Origin: an archaeon
GTDB taxonomy: Archaea; Thermoproteota; Nitrososphaeria; Nitrososphaerales; CADDZS01
DNA length: 13,949 nucleotides
Assembly: GCA_021792315.1 (NCBI GenBank)
Contig: JAJYUX010000024.1
Location: 4,532-18,480, forward strand
Direction: 5' to 3'
The translations under genes were made by a program, and so were the position numbers. This document shows, piece after piece, positions 1-6,765 of this stretch (within the stretch, counting starts at the first letter, position 1; every line of letters starts with the position of its first letter). The notes beneath the pieces are model-generated. The model did no database searches. It had not been told where the DNA came from and worked only from the letters and a program-made list of their open reading frames with translations.

Positions 1-43
1 CATCAGTTCTCCTTCCAAGAGCTTGATCTTGAGCCGACTTCAT
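1..43 (-). CDS. Possible 5' end of a gene leaving the window
   Basis: An ATG at position 43 on the minus strand opens a frame that stays open for the 14 codons visible (MKSAQDQALGRRTD). It is too short to recognise, and I see no convincing TATA box upstream of it. It would be divergent from the membrane-protein gene at 189 and could share the inverted repeat at 90-108. This is a weak call based only on the open frame. Confidence 0.2.
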   Translation of the reverse strand, partial: MKSAQDQALGRRTD

Positions 44-89
44 GATTGAGTCTTGTGGGTTGCAACTGACTGTGATGAAGCGTGCTCGA

Positions 90-108
90 ACTCAATCAAT
101 CATTGAGT
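90..108. promoter_or_regulatory. Inverted repeat, possible operator
   Basis: Perfect 7-bp arms ACTCAAT and ATTGAGT are separated by CAATC. A further copy of the arm sequence ATTGAGT lies at 45-51. The repeat ends about 11 bp before an AT-rich, TATA-like stretch (119-130), a typical place for an archaeal regulator site. The role is inferred. Confidence 0.4.
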
Positions 109-118
109 GACATTTTCA

Positions 119-160
119 CAAATATAATAATTCGAGAGTACCATTTCGTACAATATTTCT
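119..160 (+). promoter_or_regulatory. Candidate TATA elements for the 206-aa membrane protein gene
   Basis: Two AT-rich elements are visible: AAATATAATAA around 120-130 and CAATATTTCT at 151-160. The second lies about 30 bp before the ATG at 189 and would give an almost leaderless transcript. The first would give a leader of about 40 nt. I cannot choose firmly between them. Confidence 0.35.
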
Positions 161-188
161 TGCTTGCCTGAAAGCCCTTAAATCACTC

Positions 189-809
189 ATGCCTCAATTG
201 CGGGTCAAGGGTGAATCTCTTTTGACTATGAGAAACATGATGCAGGACAGAAGCTCTTTGAGTGGCATGCAATTGATTCATGGCAAATGGGCTTCTCGCT
301 TCATTTGGGCAGCGGTCATTCAGGGATTAATCATAACAATCGTCACGATTCTCATTCTGGAACCTCTGAGTGATTTCAACATCAGCTGGTACTTCAGTCC
401 GTCGAGAGTAATTGCAGGAGGAGGAGCTGGAACGTGGATGTTTACTGGCTACATTCTGTACCTTGTTGTCGGCGTGATAGGTGTCGCAGTCACTTCGATT
501 TTCTACTTTTACATAGAAGGGATTCAAGGCAAGGTCTACAGCGGACTAGCAAACGCGTTAGCTTGGGGTCACTATGTCTTCATGAATGTCGGCGTGGCTG
601 GCTCGATGCTGCTTATGATGTGGGGTGGTTATATGGCGGGCTATGCCGGAACTGCGACCGCGGCCGGAGGCTTGGGTTATACTACTACTGAGATCCATGA
701 GAAAATTCTCGGTCAGCTCACTAATCCCATCGGCGCCTTGGTGCTTCTTGCAGCGCTCGGTGCAATCCTAGGTGGACTAGGGTTCATAATAAGAACAAGA
801 TCGAAGTAA
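189..809 (+). CDS. Four-helix membrane protein of unknown function
   Basis: This 206-aa protein has four likely membrane helices, at about residues 38-58, 84-109, 123-152 and 180-201. The third is glycine/methionine-rich and contains WGHYVFMNVG. His31, His128 and His170 are the only histidines, and His128 inside the third helix could be a cofactor ligand, which is inference. The N-terminus before the first helix is basic and has no signal peptide. The ATG at 189 fits a TATA-like element 30 bp upstream, but ATGs at 228 and 237 are possible later starts. I do not recognise the family. The general look (a basic segment, then KWASRFIWAAVIQG) resembles small membrane proteins of archaeal respiratory clusters. 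It is convergent with the broken Rieske/cytochrome b copy, which suggests, but does not prove, a role in respiration. Confidence 0.8.
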   Translation: MPQLRVKGESLLTMRNMMQDRSSLSGMQLIHGKWASRFIWAAVIQGLIITIVTILILEPLSDFNISWYFSPSRVIAGGGAGTWMFTGYILYLVVGVIGVAVTSIFYFYIEGIQGKVYSGLANALAWGHYVFMNVGVAGSMLLMMWGGYMAGYAGTATAAGGLGYTTTEIHEKILGQLTNPIGALVLLAALGAILGGLGFIIRTRSK

Positions 810-824
810 TGATGCACTCCACGC

Positions 825-857
825 AATAGGCGGTCACCCGGTCTATTATTTTTCCTT
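825..857 (+). terminator. Probable T-rich terminator after the membrane protein gene
   Basis: Starting 15 nt after the TAA is an imperfect inverted repeat (AATAG at 825-829, CTATT at 843-847), followed by a T-rich run, ATTATTTTTCC. Archaeal termination generally uses T-runs, so the T tract is the more relevant part. Confidence 0.4.
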
Positions 858-867
858 CTCCACTAGT

Positions 868-1059
868 CTAGAAAAGAGCTTGGAAAGAAGTGGAGGTTCG
901 CCTTGGGTCTTGCGAAAGCAGTTCAACGTGAGAAACTACTAACGTTGCTTTCCACTCCGCTGCGCTACCCTTCTTAGAATTGTACTTCGTTCCATTCATG
1001 AATCTTCCCACTACAAACCCGATAATCGAGACGCCCACAAATAGCACAATCATTTTCAT
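868..1059 (-). CDS. Small single-helix membrane protein, doubtful
   Basis: From the ATG at 1059 this reads 63 aa: one hydrophobic helix near the N-terminus (MKMIVLFVGVSIIGFVVGRF), then a basic, Ser/Thr-rich tail of about 40 residues. A TTG at 1083 would extend it by 8 residues. It follows the frameshifted small membrane gene (1102-1388) on the same strand with a gap of about 40 bp, so it would be the last gene of that decaying unit. The intact operon has no counterpart after its own small gene. The hydrophobic segment argues for a real protein. The absence of recognised homology and the surrounding decay argue against it. Confidence 0.35.
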   Translation of the reverse strand: MKMIVLFVGVSIIGFVVGRFMNGTKYNSKKGSAAEWKATLVVSHVELLSQDPRRTSTSFQALF

Positions 1060-1101
1060 CACCGAAACCCGAGCTAAAAGCAATGCTTCTAGGGTCCAGG
1101 A

Positions 1102-1388
1102 CTATTCCGCCGCGAGGGCTGTCGAAGGTAAGATGAATACAAAAACGAATCCAAGAAGCAAGAAGGTATTGTTAACAATGTGTCCGCGTCTCTCAACTCT
1201 GAAGAGGTACAAGACAACTGAGAATGAGACCAGAGAATTGCCAGAAACAGTGCAAATAGGTCTTCACTCATTCGACTGGTTATGTCCAGAGTCCAGATCA
1301 TCTGTGATGCAATAACTTGCAATGCGATCAGAACAACAACTACCGGAAGTATCACTCTTTCAAAGGTTCTACCACTCAGGGTTTCCAC
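1102..1388 (-). pseudogene. Frameshifted second copy of the 90-aa membrane protein gene
   Basis: From a GTG at 1388 the frame reads FERVILPVVVVLIALQVIAS and onward to FALFLA, matching the intact gene at 2354-2626. It then loses register. Shifting by -1 near 1245 restores the match: NSLVSFSVVLYLFRVERRG aligns without gaps to VDLLSFMMISYIYRTFKSG of the intact copy. That frame stays open to a TAG at 1102-1104. Restored, it encodes about 95 aa with three membrane helices. Unrestored, the first frame runs on to 1089 with a non-membrane tail. One missing base therefore explains the break, through mutation, an assembly error or, less likely, recoding. The GTG start overlaps the end of the cytochrome b remnant by 13 nt, much as the intact pair overlaps (TTGA). 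Confidence 0.75.
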
Positions 1389-1565
1389 CCGGTTTCAAAC
1401 GCCTCACCATGTTTCTTGATCGAACCTGCACCTAGATCCAATCTGTAGATCAGATAGGCTATTCCTGAAATAACCAGGACGAGGCCGAGAATGCACAAAG
1501 ATAAGCTCCCTAAAAGCGACAAGCTAGTGCCTTTCATAATTAACAATAAAACGGAATTTGCCGCC
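1376..1565 (-). pseudogene. Cytochrome b C-terminal remnant, fused to the Rieske remnant
   Basis: The last ~60 codons before the TGA at 1376 match the extreme C-terminus of the intact cytochrome b. LIYRLDLGAGSIKKHGEAFE followed by TGWKP corresponds to LIYRLELNSGSLKRRVRAFE followed by VGWRNN, preceded by one membrane helix in both. Everything upstream in cytochrome b (roughly residues 1-465, including all heme ligands and the quinol-site PDWY) is missing. The frame continues without a stop into the C-terminal part of the Rieske remnant (ATG at 1711, 111 aa in all). A deletion of about 1.4 kb joining the two genes is the simplest explanation. A short membrane-anchored fusion product could still be made. 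Confidence 0.75.
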
Positions 1566-1589
1566 CTGAAATCGTAAATGGTCTCAGCG

Positions 1590-2185
1590 TTAGAAGCAAA
1601 ACAGACATGGAAGATGTCAGGTGGCGTCATACCAACTGCGTAGATGTCATCGGTGGAAGGATCAAATTCAAATGTCACCTGGGGAACTGCTCTTTCGGGC
1701 GGCCCTCCCATAGGACTTTCCCGAATTCAAAGTCAAAGATACTGCCGTTGCAGCAACAGTAACCGACCGGCCCTTTAGCGGCGTAGATTGGATTGCAAGA
1801 TGGTTTTTGACCTTCCGAAACGAAACCGCAAATGCATCCGAGATGTTGACAGATCATGCTGAACACCACAATGTCACCGTCTGGGCCAATTCCTCCCTCA
1901 GCCTTTGTGCCAAGCTTGACCAGAATGTTTGGCGTCTCTTCAAGTGGATAGTTGAATTGGACAGGTTCATTCTGTACGAGGTCAGAGAGGTTTGCCGCCT
2001 TTATCCTAGGGAAGCCAGTTGAAGTGGAATCTCTGCCATGATTTTCAAGTTGTAAGGGCTCTTGCAACACCTGATACACTAGCGACGACAAGAGCTACTG
2101 AGAAAGTAAGCGCTGTCCTTAGGAAATTCCACTTCTGATGTGATTTGAAATTGGAGTTTCCCTCACGTCCGTCCTTTGAGGTCAT
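1590..2185 (-). pseudogene. Decayed second Rieske iron-sulfur protein gene
   Basis: Three frames together restore a Rieske protein colinear with the intact one at 4198-4923. From ATG 2185, 46 codons (MTSKDGREGN...SGVARALTT) match its N-terminus and signal helix, then a TGA follows at 2045-2047. A second frame (2091-1675) covers the cluster domain: FNYPLEETPNILVKLGT, CQHLGC and GYCCCNGSIFD. A -1 shift near 1712 leads to GGPPERAVPQVTFEFD, matching GGPAPRPVPQVILYFD. The key residues are damaged. The second cluster histidine is Asn (CCCNGS, codon AAC for CAC), and the twin arginine of the Tat signal reads KW. The cluster-domain DNA differs from the intact copy mostly at third codon positions, so the copy was probably functional for a long time before it broke. 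The domain identification is firm, and the loss of function is well supported. Confidence 0.85.
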
Positions 2186-2353
2186 CAGGAACTCACAACC
2201 AAAGACATGGACGCAGTCTAAGGTTCTGAAGAGTGGGTAAAAGAATATGGAGATTTTACGGAAGGCAATGCTTCACAAGTGACCTAACTTCTGAAGACGT
2301 TTTTGAGTTGTCGGCAAGACCAAATGTAGTCATCTTGCAAACACCAATGAAGG
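2186..2353. other. Spacer between the intact operon and its broken copy
   Basis: These 168 bp hold no gene I can support. A 25-codon minus-strand frame (ATG, then MTTFGLADNSKTSS) has no recognisable feature. I see no clear TATA box for the broken copy, so that copy may rely on read-through from the operon upstream. Confidence 0.5.
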
Positions 2354-2626
2354 TCAGAGGGCAAGACTGGTATAAATTAAAACAAGGATCAACCCGCACG
2401 CGCCGATCAGCAAACCTCTGCTGATCTGGTTACCGCTCTTGAAGGTTCTGTAGATATAAGATATCATCATAAAGGACAAGAGATCTACAGCAAGGAGAAT
2501 TGCAAAAACGCTCTCCCCAACCTGTGTGATAGGGTCCAGAGCCCAAAGGAAGTAAACGGTTATCGCTTCGACCAGAATAAGCAGGTAGACTAACTTTACG
2601 CTGTAGTTTCCAACTTCTGATTTCAA
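2354..2626 (-). CDS. Small three-helix membrane protein of the cytochrome b operon
   Basis: This 90-aa protein is almost entirely membrane, with helices at about 9-30, 39-60 and 71-89. It starts at a TTG whose last bases form the cytochrome b stop codon (TTGA), so the two are translationally coupled. A broken paralogue lies at 1102-1388, also directly after a cytochrome b C-terminus. The gene order is therefore old, and the protein is probably a small accessory subunit of the quinol-oxidising complex. The family is not recognised. There are no heme or cluster motifs, and the single Cys (about residue 77) lies inside the last helix. Confidence 0.8.
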   Translation of the reverse strand: MKSEVGNYSVKLVYLLILVEAITVYFLWALDPITQVGESVFAILLAVDLLSFMMISYIYRTFKSGNQISRGLLIGACGLILVLIYTSLAL

Positions 2627-4191
2627 TTATTTCGCCATCCAACTTCAAATGCTCTAACTCTTCTCTTCAGCGACCCTGAGTTAAGTTCCAGTCTGTAGAT
2701 GAGAAAACTGATAGCAAGTACGCTTATCAAGTCTCCTACAAGAGAGAATATCAAAACCTCAAATTGAGCGAAATTCGGGCCGCCCAAAACTATAGAGGTC
2801 ATCGAGCTGACAGTGCTTCCGAACGAAAAAGTGGAGACGCCCAGCACTGCTACAAAGCAAGCAGCAGTCCAAAATGATGCCGACTTGGTCAACTGGCTTG
2901 AACTAATTGTTGCTTCTCTGGAGACTGTTGTCATAGATGCGACGGCATCGGATTTCCGACCGATTGTGGCGCGGTATAGTAACTTGTACATCGCGACCGA
3001 AACCAAGGCGATTATTAGCGCAATTGATCCAAGAACAAGTACAGCTTGTTCAGTTGGAATGATTCTACCAGGAGTAAGTTCGCCCCAGACAGAAAGGGTA
3101 ACCACCTCAGCGACGAATATCGCCCCGAGCGTGACGAATTTCTTCCTCCTACCTATACTCTTTTCCTCTCCTCTGTCGACGAAGGGAAGAATGGTGAGTA
3201 CTATGAAAATGACGGTGACCACCCCTAAAGCAATCGGAAGTCCTTTTCCTTCGAATACTTCAAACTTCAGAACTTGATAGATCCACAAGAAGTACCAGTC
3301 CGGTTGAGAGGTATATTGCGCTGCAAGCTGGGGGGTGTACTCTGGCGGGAGATTCAAAGGAAACACCGCAGATATCAGCAACATAGCTGCCCCGAAAAAT
3401 GCAGCTAGTTCAACAAGATAGAACGTGATGTCCGGAAATATTGGAATCAGTTTTCTTTTGTTTGAAGGAGTGTTTTCAAGTCCTCTAGCTGGTTCGGATA
3501 TTCCGTGAGCTTCCAGCATGTACATCTTCATGACCAAGAGCAGTAGAAGTACCGCTGGGAGCAACACCACGTGTAGATCGTAGAATCGAAGAAGTGTACC
3601 TGTGTCGCCATTTGAGCCGACGATGAGGAAGGTGATGAAGGATGAAAGTGGTTGAGGAAGAGCACTCATCATTCCGACTCCTACGTCCGTAGCAGACTTT
3701 GACACAACAGTCCAAGGAAGTAGATATCCAGTGAATCCAAAGAGAAGGGTAACAAAGCCCATTCCCATTCCTACCAGCCACATCATTTCTCTTGGTCTTT
3801 TGTATACTGACACAAAGTAACCCCGCATCATGTGCATAAATGCGAGCACAATCATAGCATATGCAGTGTAAAGGTGAACTGTTTCGAGAAAGCGGCCGTA
3901 ACTAACTGTCTGGAAGATGTATTGCGTCGAAGAATAAGCCTGGTCAGGGGTAGGAATGTAGTAGAGCATCAACATGATGCCCGTTACTCCCTGTATCACA
4001 AATGCGACAACCGTCAGCGCACCGAGCCAATAGAAAGGATTGATTGAGTATGCAGGAGCGTCTCTTAAGAAAGGATAAGACAGCCCCATTCTGGAGTCGA
4101 ACCAACCAGCTATTCTTACAACTAGCCCTCCGACAGGTCCAGCGATGTGCGGAGTCTCTTGTTGCTCTTTCTTCTCTTCTTTTATTGACAA
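2623..4191 (-). CDS. Cytochrome b of a Rieske/cytochrome b complex
   Basis: This 522-aa integral membrane protein is the quinol-oxidising core of an archaeal complex III. The cytochrome b N-terminal domain is clear. His106 and His120 have the family's 14-residue spacing, followed by KRPREMMWLVG and FGFTGYLLPW. The C-terminal domain starts near residue 250 and carries QPDWYFLWIYQ (296-306), the quinol-oxidation (Qo) PDWY form. The third heme ligand is His207 (LHVVLLP). The fourth position, 15 residues on where b6-type proteins have His, is Lys222 (VMKMYMLEAHG). The nearest other histidine, His229, aligns with a non-ligand position. About 100 residues beyond the usual core carry extra helices and a basic tail. 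The TTG start lies 6 nt after the Rieske stop, and the end overlaps the next gene. Electron flow would run quinol to Rieske on the outer face and to heme b inside. Confidence 0.93.
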   Translation of the reverse strand: MSIKEEKKEQQETPHIAGPVGGLVVRIAGWFDSRMGLSYPFLRDAPAYSINPFYWLGALTVVAFVIQGVTGIMLMLYYIPTPDQAYSSTQYIFQTVSYGRFLETVHLYTAYAMIVLAFMHMMRGYFVSVYKRPREMMWLVGMGMGFVTLLFGFTGYLLPWTVVSKSATDVGVGMMSALPQPLSSFITFLIVGSNGDTGTLLRFYDLHVVLLPAVLLLLLVMKMYMLEAHGISEPARGLENTPSNKRKLIPIFPDITFYLVELAAFFGAAMLLISAVFPLNLPPEYTPQLAAQYTSQPDWYFLWIYQVLKFEVFEGKGLPIALGVVTVIFIVLTILPFVDRGEEKSIGRRKKFVTLGAIFVAEVVTLSVWGELTPGRIIPTEQAVLVLGSIALIIALVSVAMYKLLYRATIGRKSDAVASMTTVSREATISSSQLTKSASFWTAACFVAVLGVSTFSFGSTVSSMTSIVLGGPNFAQFEVLIFSLVGDLISVLAISFLIYRLELNSGSLKRRVRAFEVGWRNN

Positions 4192-4197
4192 AGCGAC

Positions 4198-4923
4198 TTA
4201 ACCCACCAATGTCCCGCCTTGAAGATCTGCTGATACGTTATTGGAGCCCGTGTTGTATCCGAAAATCGTCGGGGCACTCATCCCAGTTGCGAAAATGTTG
4301 CCCGTTGTCGTATCAAAATAGAGTATTACTTGTGGTACTGGCCTTGGGGCTGGTCCACCAATGACTTTAGCACCATTTACAAGATCGTAGACACTACCGT
4401 GACAGCAACAATATCCGACAGGGTCAGGTGCATTATATGTTGAATCGCAATCCGGGGAAGAACCTGTGTTCACAAATCCGTAGATACAACCCAAGTGCTG
4501 GCATATCTGGCTGAACGCCACAATGTCCCCATTTGGCCCTACTCCGCCCTCGGCCTGCGTTCCGAGCTTTACCAGAATATTCGGTGTTTCATCTAGCGGG
4601 TAGTTGAAGTTCACCGGAACACCATTCTCGAGATCACTTACATTCGCCACCTTAATTACCGGGAAATTCGGCGTCGCCGCTGGGGGAATAAATTCAGTCG
4701 AGCTTCCTGAAGCACCACTTGTCTTTGAAGTGGTGGTTGTTTTTGTAGGTATTGTCTCTGGTATTCCGGGATTTACAAGGGTTCTGGCTACTGATGCGAT
4801 TCCACCGACGACAAGCGCTGCGCCAATTCCTAGGCCTACCTTCAGAACGTTTCTGCGCGATTCTTCTGAACTATCTTTATGTTCTGTCTGATCATTTTGA
4901 TTTGTTTTTTCGTCAGAAGTCAA
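4198..4923 (-). CDS. Rieske 2Fe-2S protein with Tat signal
   Basis: This 241-aa protein is the high-potential iron-sulfur subunit paired with cytochrome b. The N-terminus has a twin-arginine motif, SRRNVLK (Arg23-Arg24), and one hydrophobic helix (about 29-49), so it is exported folded and stays anchored outside the cell. A Thr/Ser/Pro hinge (about 55-85) leads to the Rieske fold. Cluster box 1 is CQHLGC (Cys141, His143, disulfide Cys146). Box 2 is CCCHGS (ligands Cys172 and His175, disulfide Cys174). The usual Pro of CPCHGS is Cys173, an extra thiol beside the cluster. The start is TTG, preceded about 10 nt upstream by GAGGT, a good Shine-Dalgarno match lying in the end of the previous gene. 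Gaps are 8 nt to the gene before and 6 nt to cytochrome b after. A broken paralogue is at 1590-2185. Confidence 0.95.
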   Translation of the reverse strand: MTSDEKTNQNDQTEHKDSSEESRRNVLKVGLGIGAALVVGGIASVARTLVNPGIPETIPTKTTTTSKTSGASGSSTEFIPPAATPNFPVIKVANVSDLENGVPVNFNYPLDETPNILVKLGTQAEGGVGPNGDIVAFSQICQHLGCIYGFVNTGSSPDCDSTYNAPDPVGYCCCHGSVYDLVNGAKVIGGPAPRPVPQVILYFDTTTGNIFATGMSAPTIFGYNTGSNNVSADLQGGTLVG

Positions 4924-4931
4924 GTATTTTA

Positions 4932-6761
4932 CTACCTCTTAACCAAAAACCCCAGTACCATTTGGAAAATGGATCTCTTTAACTGTGGTATTAGAAAAAT
5001 GCATCCTAGACCCAAGGCAGAACAGCTTATCATGGCTGAGCTCAATGCACCAATACTCGGAATGCTACTCTCTGCCGACGTTGAATTCACACTAGTAATC
5101 AGGAATGAAAAATGAAACGATGGAACCTTTTCAGGATGATCGTAAGGTGTCAGAATGGGATATCTATACTCCGCAATTGTGCCCGGTGGAGCCGGTCCGA
5201 GCCATATCGAACCGTAGAGATCAATAGTATGTATTCCAGGAGAACCTGTTGCAGTCAACACCACAGTTATGTTGCCTTGACTACTGAAACCGCATGCGTA
5301 TCCAACAAAGCTATTGTCGTAGTCAACTGCAACAATGTTTGTGTTGTAATCCCAACCAGTACCGAGTAGCTGTATCACAATTTGCGTACCCTGCGGCCCA
5401 TTATTTGGAGTTATGGTTGCATCACGTTCAACATATAGTGTGGCATTGCTATTCGGCGTCATATTACCCGCCGCAATGAAGTGATCTCCCTCCAGGTCAA
5501 CCGGTACTTTCATAGTAAATGTGAAGGCACCCGCTGAGTTGGTAGTCACGTTTCGCAATGGTCGGTACACCGCACTGTAACCTTGTATGTTGCTCCCGTG
5601 TTCTGTCGACCAACTGAGAGGAACGTTAGTGTTAGGTGTGAAGCCATTACCTGTCACGTTCACTGTGGTCCCGACTGTTGCGGCGTTTGGAGACACACTA
5701 ATGCGAGGGCCCGTCGTCGATAGTGTTTCCGGAACTGTGATAGTTGGTCTCACAACAGTGATTTGTGGAACGTAAGTCGTGTTTGTGGTAGTGGATGATG
5801 TGGATGAATAGTTAAAGGCCAAATACAAACCTGAACTTGCCAAGAGCACTGCTACAGCAATTACCACCAGAGAAATCTTCCCAACTGCCCTCGAGCTGAA
5901 CTGCCTTCCCTTCTTCACGTCATGGAATGCTACCAACGGGACAAGGGAAATTCCAGCAATCGAGAGCGCCAGTGAAACTAATGGCACAAACATCATTGAG
6001 CTGCTCCCCTGAGCTGCAATCTGACCCGATGTAATAGTGTATTTCGCGTGGAACGGTATCAGCGGCGGATAATAAGATTCGAGGTTTGATGGATAAGGTA
6101 TCTGTTCCGCGTTGAGGTAAGCTGGTCCTGGATAGCCCTGGTAGATATCAAGATAGTGTGTGCCTGTAGAACCAACTGCGTACAACGTGAAATTGGCTTC
6201 TCCATGTGTTGTAACCCCAGTCATGTAACCGACATACTTGTTATCCCATATTACGTGGTAGCTGGTTGAGTAAGCACTATCTCCCAAGCCATGGGCCGTC
6301 ACTACTATGGGTGATCCATCGACACCACTTGTCGAGGAGATTGCAAATGAAGGTTCTAGTACGAAAGATGCAGAACCAAGTGGCGTCCCGTTTAGAGATT
6401 TAACTTGAAACAAATGGCTCCCACCATTGTCTTCCGGTATCGAAAGTGAAACGGAGAATGACCCTGTGGCGTCTGTTTGAGTGCTAGTCAACATATCCAA
6501 TGTCTTTGTCAAGTTGATGCCAGTTACCTGAGTGGGGTTCCCCGAAAGTACCCAGCTCACGTTGGCTGAGCTCCAGTCAATAACAACATCAGTATCAGAA
6601 GGCAGTCCTTGTCCACTCACGGTGATTTTTGTGCCAACGGGCCCGGATGTCGGTGTGACAGATACAGAGGACGAAGTCGCAGTGACATGCATTGTTCCGA
6701 ATATTACCAACGCAGATGCCAAGACAGCAAGTGCACTGGCCGTGCGCCAGACAGAGCGCAT
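4932..6761 (-). CDS. Surface protein with two duplicated Ig-like (IPT/TIG-type) ectodomains
   Basis: This 609-aa protein begins with a signal peptide (1-29). Two long, similar ectodomains follow, residues 33-246 and 353-558. Each starts with a TIG-like strand pair (TPTSGPVGTKITVSGQG; SPNAATVGTTVNVTGNG) and contains matching later segments (GSTGTHYLDIYQGYPGPA; GSPGIHTIDLYGSIWLGPA). Between them lie two membrane helices (about 256-279 and 296-316) joined by a short basic loop, HDVKKGRQFSSRAVGK. A third helix (about 566-591) ends the protein. So both ectodomains should face outside. No heme, copper or cluster motif is visible. It sits 4 nt after the 453-aa surface protein gene and 8 nt before the Rieske gene, so it is co-transcribed with complex III. 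The ATG has GTGAT a few nt upstream, a Shine-Dalgarno match. A scaffold or docking role outside the membrane is inference. Confidence 0.85.
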   Translation of the reverse strand: MRSVWRTASALAVLASALVIFGTMHVTATSSSVSVTPTSGPVGTKITVSGQGLPSDTDVVIDWSSANVSWVLSGNPTQVTGINLTKTLDMLTSTQTDATGSFSVSLSIPEDNGGSHLFQVKSLNGTPLGSASFVLEPSFAISSTSGVDGSPIVVTAHGLGDSAYSTSYHVIWDNKYVGYMTGVTTHGEANFTLYAVGSTGTHYLDIYQGYPGPAYLNAEQIPYPSNLESYYPPLIPFHAKYTITSGQIAAQGSSSMMFVPLVSLALSIAGISLVPLVAFHDVKKGRQFSSRAVGKISLVVIAVAVLLASSGLYLAFNYSSTSSTTTNTTYVPQITVVRPTITVPETLSTTGPRISVSPNAATVGTTVNVTGNGFTPNTNVPLSWSTEHGSNIQGYSAVYRPLRNVTTNSAGAFTFTMKVPVDLEGDHFIAAGNMTPNSNATLYVERDATITPNNGPQGTQIVIQLLGTGWDYNTNIVAVDYDNSFVGYACGFSSQGNITVVLTATGSPGIHTIDLYGSIWLGPAPPGTIAEYRYPILTPYDHPEKVPSFHFSFLITSVNSTSAESSIPSIGALSSAMISCSALGLGCIFLIPQLKRSIFQMVLGFLVKR

Positions 6762-6765
6762 TCAA

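Noticed and set aside
980..1315. Plus-strand frame of 111 codons
   Set aside because: It is antisense to the frameshifted membrane gene and the small single-helix frame. Low-complexity Thr/Arg composition is expected of a shadow frame.
1376..2185. Reading the Rieske remnant as two separate normal genes (1376-1711 and 1675-2091)
   Set aside because: Their sequences are consecutive parts of one Rieske protein plus a cytochrome b tail when aligned to the intact operon, so they are fragments.
2233..2424. Plus-strand frame of 63 codons
   Set aside because: It overlaps the end of the small membrane gene in antisense and the following spacer, with no domain or promoter.
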